Assembly: GCA_020723185.1 (NCBI GenBank)
Contig: DYJI01000008.1
Location: forward strand, 1-64,000
Source: Sideroxydans lithotrophicus
GTDB lineage: Bacteria; Pseudomonadota; Gammaproteobacteria; Burkholderiales; Gallionellaceae
Length of the DNA: 64,000 nt
Direction: 5' to 3'
Both the position numbers and the translations under genes were made by a program. Every line of letters starts with the position of its first letter. Within the stretch, counting starts at the first letter, position 1. Below are positions 58,958 through 64,000 of the stretch, in pieces. The notes under the pieces are model-generated. The model searched no databases. It was given only the letters and a program-made list of their open reading frames with translations, and was not told where the DNA came from.

Positions 58958-59120
58958 TGTGATCTCCGAAAATATGGCGGGTATGTGACCGTGCGTAGCG
59001 ACGAATGGTTCATTGCGCCGCCATTGTGTGTGTCTCCACCCCGTAAATCAAGCGCTCGGGTGGACAAGCGCCAGCATATGCTTTATATCCCTGCGCTGTT
59101 CACAATCTACGCTCCATGCC

Positions 59121-60683
59121 ATGAAAACGATAAGCAAGACCCAGCGCAAAGTGGTGTTCGCCGCCTGTTTCGGTACCTTCCTCGAGTGGTACGACTTCCT
59201 CACCTTCGCCACCCTGGCCACCTACTTCAGTGTGCTGTTCTTCCCGCCGGAAGATGCCACCGCCGCCTTGCTGGCGAGTCTGGCGGCGTTCGGCGTGGGC
59301 ATGATCGTGCGTCCCTTGGGGTCGGCGCTGTTCGGTAACTTGGCGGACCGTTATGGTCGCAGACCGATCTTCCTGGTGACCATCTCATTGATGGGCGTCT
59401 CCACCTTCCTCGTTGGCTTGCTGCCGACCTATGCGCAGGTCGGTATGCTGGCCCCCGCGCTGCTGCTGTTGCTGCGCTTGCTGCAAGGCTTTGCGGTGGG
59501 CGGCGAGATCGGCGGGGTGGCGGTGTATCTGACCGAGCATGCGCCAGAAGGACGGCGCGGTTTCTACACCAGCGTGCTGCAACTGATGGGGCCGCTGGGT
59601 ATTCTGGTCTCCACCTTCCAGATCGTGTTGTTGCACCAGTTCCTGGATGATGCGGAGTTCAGCAGCTGGGGCTGGCGCATACCGTTCCTGTTCTCGGTGG
59701 TGCTGTTGTACATCTCGATCAAGACGCGCATGAGTCTGGAAGAATCGCCTGTGTTCAAGGAATTGCAGGAGCAGGGCCGCGTGTCGCAGGCGCCGTTGCG
59801 CGAATGCTTCCGCGACCGCCAGACGCTGAAGGGCATGGCCTTGCTGTTCTTCTGCATCTCGGCGGGCGGTTCGCTGCTGTTCTTCACTTCGCAGGTGTAT
59901 GCCAACGTGTTCCTCAAGAGCGTGGTGCGGCTGGATGCGCAACTCGCCAGCACGCTGGTGATGCTTTCCACGCTGGTGCTGTTCCCGCTCACCATCTGGT
60001 TCGGCTGGCTGTCTGACCGCATCGGGCGGCGCCCCGTATTATTGGCTGGTCTGCTGCTGGGGGCGATCAGCATCATCCCGGTGTTCAACGGCCTGCAGCA
60101 TTTCGGCAATCCCGCGCTGGAGCGTTTCAACAGCGAAGTGTCGGTGACGCTGTCCGGCAGCGACTGCGATTACAGTCCCTTCCAGAAAGCGAAGAGTGCA
60201 TGCGCGCGCAATCAGGAGTTCTTCATCAAGAACGGCATCGTGCACAGCACCGAGCCGGGCGAGGGCGCAGTGGTGCGTATCGGATCGGATGTCGAGGTCA
60301 GCGGCTTCGACCCTGAAGCCCTGAGCGCAGCACTGCGATCCAAAGGCTGGACTGCAAAAGCCGACAGCGAACAGGCCAACACGGTGATGTTGTTCCTGCT
60401 GCTGCTGATACCGGTGGTCGCGGTCGGCCTCATCACCGGGCCGCAGACGGCCGTGCTGCCGGAACTGTTCAAGGCACGCAATCGCTATACCGCCGCCGCG
60501 TTGCCGCATAACCTGAGCGCAGGTTGGATCGGCGGCCTGTCGCCGTTCATGGTGACCCTGTTGTCGGTGCAGGCAGGCGATGTGATGGCGGGACTTTGGT
60601 ATCCGGTCGGGATGCTGATCATGGCTTCCATCATCGGCCTGCTGTTCTTGCCCGAGACCAAGGATGTGGTGCTGGGGGAATAA
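59121..60683 (+). CDS. MHS-family MFS transporter
   Basis: The 520-residue protein is of the metabolite:H+ symporter type (ProP/ShiA-like): FGTFLEWYDFLTFATLATY, GNLADRYGRRPIFLV, LLQGFAVGGEIGGVAVYLTEHAP. A periplasmic insertion of about 90 residues (roughly 325-415) is unusual. I start at ATG 59121. The end (LPETKDVVLGE) is partly repeated at 63776-63808. Confidence 0.88.
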   Translation: MKTISKTQRKVVFAACFGTFLEWYDFLTFATLATYFSVLFFPPEDATAALLASLAAFGVGMIVRPLGSALFGNLADRYGRRPIFLVTISLMGVSTFLVGLLPTYAQVGMLAPALLLLLRLLQGFAVGGEIGGVAVYLTEHAPEGRRGFYTSVLQLMGPLGILVSTFQIVLLHQFLDDAEFSSWGWRIPFLFSVVLLYISIKTRMSLEESPVFKELQEQGRVSQAPLRECFRDRQTLKGMALLFFCISAGGSLLFFTSQVYANVFLKSVVRLDAQLASTLVMLSTLVLFPLTIWFGWLSDRIGRRPVLLAGLLLGAISIIPVFNGLQHFGNPALERFNSEVSVTLSGSDCDYSPFQKAKSACARNQEFFIKNGIVHSTEPGEGAVVRIGSDVEVSGFDPEALSAALRSKGWTAKADSEQANTVMLFLLLLIPVVAVGLITGPQTAVLPELFKARNRYTAAALPHNLSAGWIGGLSPFMVTLLSVQAGDVMAGLWYPVGMLIMASIIGLLFLPETKDVVLGE

Positions 60684-60809
60684 CCCTTGCAGAGGTTGTT
60701 TTCGGATGCCGGGTTTTTATCATTGAAGGACATGACATCACGGATCATGGCAGGATGGCTCAGATTGCATCCATGCCCTGGGGTCGCCGCATGTGATTTT
60801 GTCAGAAGC

Positions 60810-63617
60810 TCATGAGGCGAGCTTGGGCTGAGCGAGCAGTTTTTCTATCAGCATCGAGATATTGACCGGCTTATGCAGTACGGGCCAGGCAAAATCGCCG
60901 GATTTGTATACGAATTCCGGTGAAGTGTCGCCCGTGATCAACACTCCGCACACCGGGAGCGCGCGTTGTTTCTGGAGACGTTCCAGGAATTGCATGCCAT
61001 TCAGTTCCCCGGCGAGCATATAATCCACGATGTAGTAATCAGCCTCCAGCATGCTGGGAGCGTTCAGCGCCGACTCCGCATCGGAGAAGACAGTGGTTTT
61101 CCCACCCATGGTTGAAATCACTTGCGAAAGTGCTTCAGCTACCAGCATCTCATTCTCGATGACGACAAACCTCTTCCCTCTGACGAAGGCACTCTGTGCG
61201 ATCTCCTGGGTATGTCTTGCATCATTGGCGACCGCCTGCGTGCTGCTCGCTTGTTCATCCAGCGGCAAGCGGAAGCAGAACACCGAGCCATGTCCGACAC
61301 GCGAGCGACAATTCAACTCTCCACCCAACAGGGAGATGGAGCGCTTTGCGATGGAAAGCCCGAGGCCAAGACCATTGGAGCGGTCACGCTGCGAGTTGCC
61401 GACCTGATAGAACTCGTCAAAAATTCGCGGCAGGTTTTCTTCGGCGATGCCGACTCCCGTATCCCAGACCTGAATCAGTATTGCATCGCCTCGCCGCCTG
61501 GCGCTGACCATGATCGCGCCCGAGGGGGTGAATTTGAGCGCATTGGTGACCAGGTTCTGCACAACCGATTTCACCAGCCCGAGATCGCTGCACACGAGAT
61601 GATTTTTCTGGCGGGCGTAATGGAGTTTGAAACCGATCTGTTGCTGATGCGCGAGGGATTCAAAATTCTCTGCGATCCAGTGGAACAGCACGCCGATGCT
61701 GAAGGTGGTGTATTGCGGCTTGATCGCGCCGGCATCCAGCTTGGAGATGTTGAGCAAGGATTCGAGCAACTCGTTGAACATCGTCATCGATTGCTCCATG
61801 CGCTGCAGAAGATGGTCTTGTTCGGCTGTGGGCTTGGTATATCTCAGCGCGTCTATGAACAGATTCGCCGCAGCCAGCGGCTGCCTGAGGTCATGACCGG
61901 CAGCCGCCAGGAAACGGGTCTTGCTCTGGTTGGCCTGTTCCGCGACGACCCGCGCTACTTCCAGTTCGCGTGTCCTTTGCGCTACGCGCTCTTCCAGATG
62001 TTCATTCATCTCCTTGATGGTGGCTTCGAGCCGCTTGGGCTCGCTGATGTCGATGTGGGTGCCGATCATGCGTACCGGATTGCCGACGGCATCACGCTCC
62101 ACTACGGCACCCTGTGCCAGGATCCATTTCCAGCTGCCGTCCTTGCATAGCATCCGGAATTCGCTGCGGTAGGCGGTGGCCTTGCCCGCGAAGCAGGCTG
62201 CGATACCCTCGGATGCGCCGGGAAGGTCAAAGGGATGGACCAGCTTGCGCCATGCCTCGACATTGTTGGCGATCTCTTGCTCTTCATATCCCAGCATCCC
62301 TTTCCAGCGTCTGGAATACAGCACATCACCCGATGGGACGCGCCAATCCCAGACACCTTCCCCCGCACTTTCGATGGCCAGACGCCAGCGTTCGTCTTGC
62401 TGTTCGATCTCGGCGCGTGCCTTGTCCTTCTCTTGGCGCATCAGAGAGATGCGGTCGGCGAGGGCGAGCGAGAGCAGAATCGCATCCACCACCATGCCGA
62501 AATCCACAGCGTGGTAGGTCAGGAAGGAGAACGGCAGGATGCCGGAAGTGGTCAGCGGTGTGATGCACGAGCCGATCAGTCCGGATATGGTGCCGAGCAG
62601 GAAGAAACGCGCCGCACGGTTGCCGGAACGTAGCGACCAGATCGCTAACAGCATGACAAACGGACCGTAGAAGATGACCCAGGCAGTTGCCGAGAAGATA
62701 TTGGGGCCGTATCCCCAGAGCGCGGTGAGCAGATAGGTGGAGAGCAGCAGTAGCGCAAAATTTCTCGTCCAGCGGTAAGCCTTGGATAGTCTGGTGCGCA
62801 GCTCAAGGAACAGGATGGCGAACGCCAGTCCCGCGAACATGTAGAGATAGACCAGTGCGGCGAGTATCCAGTTGTTGAACGCCGGCAGGTCCGGCCAGAG
62901 CGCCTGGTAGGCGTGGCCGTTCAGCGTCGCATGCATCACCAGGAAGCTGAGCAGATAGACGGCATATGCTACGTAAATCTTTTCCCGGACAGAGAAAAAC
63001 AGGAACAGGTTGTAGAGCAGCAGCGCGCCCAGCACACCGTAGGTGATGCCCCAGAATCTGGCTTCACTGGCTTCACTGGCGTAGAAGGTCGCATGCTGGA
63101 ACAGGGTCATGCCCACGTCGACGGGGTCCCTGGACTGGACGCGGACCAGCAGTTGACTTTGCCCGGGCGGAACGTGCAGTGCGAAATTGGGTTGTGGATT
63201 ACCCACGCTGCGCTGGCTGAATGGCAACGTATCACCGCCGTGGTATTCCTGCAGCGTGCGGCCATCCTGTGACAGGGTGACTTGAATGTCGTCCAGCCAG
63301 GTCGGCTTGAACACGAGCAGGTAGTCGAGTGTTGCCGCTTCCTTGTTGTGGAGGGGGATGCGGAACCAGTAAGCAGCCTTGCTGAATCCGAAGCTGACGA
63401 ACGCTTTGCTGCCGGCATTGCTTACCTCAGCTTGTGTGGACAGCACCTGGTCAGCCGTCATGGATAGCCTGCGATCCTTGATGATTTCGGCCAGCGGTGT
63501 CAGCGGCAGCTCGGTGACGGAGGCATCCAGATGCGCGCCTCTAGCCTCGGGCAATGACTCCGCACATGACCAGATCGGCCAGAAACAGAGCACTGCGAAC
63601 AGTATGCGGAATGGCAT
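60810..63617 (-). CDS. 7TMR-DISM hybrid sensor histidine kinase
   Basis: The 935-residue protein has a signal peptide (1-19), a periplasmic 7TMR-DISMED2 domain (about 30-170), seven membrane helices (185-390), a PAS domain (405-525), a kinase core with His575 (AGHDLRQPLAAA), N box NLVTNALKF and G boxes, and a C-terminal receiver with phospho-acceptor Asp865 (YYIVDYML). The receiver acidic pocket reads ENE, not DD. DISM domains are thought to bind carbohydrates. No separate regulator is adjacent. Confidence 0.92.
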   Translation of the reverse strand: MPFRILFAVLCFWPIWSCAESLPEARGAHLDASVTELPLTPLAEIIKDRRLSMTADQVLSTQAEVSNAGSKAFVSFGFSKAAYWFRIPLHNKEAATLDYLLVFKPTWLDDIQVTLSQDGRTLQEYHGGDTLPFSQRSVGNPQPNFALHVPPGQSQLLVRVQSRDPVDVGMTLFQHATFYASEASEARFWGITYGVLGALLLYNLFLFFSVREKIYVAYAVYLLSFLVMHATLNGHAYQALWPDLPAFNNWILAALVYLYMFAGLAFAILFLELRTRLSKAYRWTRNFALLLLSTYLLTALWGYGPNIFSATAWVIFYGPFVMLLAIWSLRSGNRAARFFLLGTISGLIGSCITPLTTSGILPFSFLTYHAVDFGMVVDAILLSLALADRISLMRQEKDKARAEIEQQDERWRLAIESAGEGVWDWRVPSGDVLYSRRWKGMLGYEEQEIANNVEAWRKLVHPFDLPGASEGIAACFAGKATAYRSEFRMLCKDGSWKWILAQGAVVERDAVGNPVRMIGTHIDISEPKRLEATIKEMNEHLEERVAQRTRELEVARVVAEQANQSKTRFLAAAGHDLRQPLAAANLFIDALRYTKPTAEQDHLLQRMEQSMTMFNELLESLLNISKLDAGAIKPQYTTFSIGVLFHWIAENFESLAHQQQIGFKLHYARQKNHLVCSDLGLVKSVVQNLVTNALKFTPSGAIMVSARRRGDAILIQVWDTGVGIAEENLPRIFDEFYQVGNSQRDRSNGLGLGLSIAKRSISLLGGELNCRSRVGHGSVFCFRLPLDEQASSTQAVANDARHTQEIAQSAFVRGKRFVVIENEMLVAEALSQVISTMGGKTTVFSDAESALNAPSMLEADYYIVDYMLAGELNGMQFLERLQKQRALPVCGVLITGDTSPEFVYKSGDFAWPVLHKPVNISMLIEKLLAQPKLAS

Positions 63618-63853
63618 GTGATGTTTGTGAAGTATGGGAGGGATTTCTGGCGCAAGCCCCTTTGGGCCGGAATTCTATCAGCAGTTGCAGGCAGGGGAGG
63701 TGCAGTCCGGCCCGGCTGGACTGCCTGCGACAAGTGGGCACTTGATTGCTGAACAAGTTGCCATTAACTTGCCTGCCCGAGACCCGGCATGTGATGCTGG
63801 GGGAATAGAGGCCGGTCGGGTACAATGCGCGCCCCGTATCCCCCTTGTTTGCT
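63618..63853. other. 236-base region upstream of the ZIP gene, with hairpin and transporter remnant
   Basis: A hairpin GCAGTCC/GGACTGC lies at 63702-63724 with a 9-base loop. Then follows the transporter-end remnant (63776-63808, listed separately). TACAAT near 63820 may be the -10 of the ZIP gene; no good -35 is seen. No other gene is present. Confidence 0.5.
63776..63808 (+). pseudogene. Remnant of an MFS transporter 3' end
   Basis: These 33 bases read PETRHVMLGE followed by a stop. They match 60651-60683, the end of the MHS transporter gene (PETKDVVLGE and stop), in 28 of 33 positions and in the same orientation. The similarity does not extend far upstream. It looks like the tail of a second copy. 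Confidence 0.5.
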
Positions 63854-64000
63854 ATGTCTGTTCTATCCTGGATCATCGTCGCCAGCCTGTTCGGCGGCGT
63901 GCTGAGCGTCGCCGCTGCCGCGCTGTTCGCGCTGAATGCGCGCACGCACTGGATCGGCATGCTGGTCAGCTATGCCATCGGTGCGCTGCTGGGCGCGGTG
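63854..64000 (+). CDS. ZIP family metal transporter, 5' part
   Basis: An ATG at 63854 opens a frame that stays open for 49 codons to the window edge. It reads MSVLSWIIVASLFGGVLSVA, then a loop, then IGMLVSYAIGALLGAV, which is the TM1-TM2 start of bacterial ZIP zinc/iron transporters. The rest of the gene is outside the window. Confidence 0.8.
   Translation, partial: MSVLSWIIVASLFGGVLSVAAAALFALNARTHWIGMLVSYAIGALLGAV

Noticed and set aside
60731-60814. A possible 27-codon ORF after the MHS transporter
   Set aside because: AAGGAC lies directly before the ATG at too short a distance, the product has no sensible pattern, and the frame overlaps the end of the hybrid kinase gene.

Overview
The window is about 60% GC and densely coded on both strands. 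Its gene set suggests a beta-proteobacterium, probably of the Nitrosomonadales/Gallionellaceae (Sideroxydans-like) type. The reasons are the bamD, rluD-pgeF, rsgA, ettA, mnmC and lpoB housekeeping genes of proteobacterial type, a TsdA-like thiosulfate cytochrome, a bacteriohemerythrin-coupled HD-GYP protein and many c-di-GMP proteins. This placement is inference from content; there is no rRNA or tRNA gene in the window. About sixty genes are called, including three that are easy to miss: a 24-codon lysine-rich ORF, a 50-codon ORF, and the start of a ZIP transporter cut by the right edge.

Layout. 1-8.2 kb: a 5'-truncated Lon-like protease, a palindromic repeat, two small zinc-type proteins, a thioredoxin/CcdA-like membrane fusion, a sensorless histidine kinase with a TPR response regulator, and ettA. 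8.2-12.6 kb is the accessory part: an AT-richer GIY-YIG/DUF4357 gene, a DUF4160/DUF2442 pair bracketed by copies of a degenerate repeat, a soluble PDC-domain protein, a perfect 27-bp-arm palindrome, and a sulfur locus made of a diheme TsdA-like cytochrome facing a 128-residue protein. That small protein carries the Cys, HxxxH and Glu pattern of sulfur oxygenase reductase at nearly the same spacing. 12.7-21 kb: a MalT-type STAND ATPase fused to an intact GGDEF domain, an SRPBCC protein, rsgA, lipoproteins, and an EAL/HDOD protein followed by a cyclic-nucleotide-binding protein. 21-31 kb: a secreted thioredoxin-MsrB fusion, envelope proteins (TIGR03546/TIGR03545, EI24, SEL1 repeats), a DUF455 protein and a spermidine-synthase-like enzyme.

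31-46 kb: a PAS-GGDEF-EAL protein, pepD, an orphan FliD-like protein, a membrane diguanylate cyclase, a FabMG-like protein, a nitroreductase, the HD-GYP/hemerythrin protein, and tusE-bolA-grxD behind a promoter that carries an IscR type-1-like box. Then follow yaeQ, a transporter, rsuA, an outer-membrane barrel and a PilZ protein. 46-58 kb: mnmC, a methyltransferase, a truncated hemoglobin, a CHASE2 nucleotide cyclase tightly coupled to an SH3 protein and an M48 protease, a Nudix enzyme, bamD facing rluD-pgeF, and the LpoB/COG3014/YcfL lipoprotein operon. 58-64 kb: an MHS-family transporter, a large 7TMR-DISM hybrid kinase that lies between the transporter end and a partial copy of that end, and the start of a ZIP transporter.

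The main themes are second-messenger signalling (three GGDEF, one active-looking EAL, one degenerate EAL/HDOD, one HD-GYP, one PilZ, one class III cyclase, one cNMP-binding protein), thiol/sulfur chemistry, and envelope maintenance. The most novel items are the single-domain sulfur-oxygenase-reductase-like protein and the STAND-GGDEF fusion.
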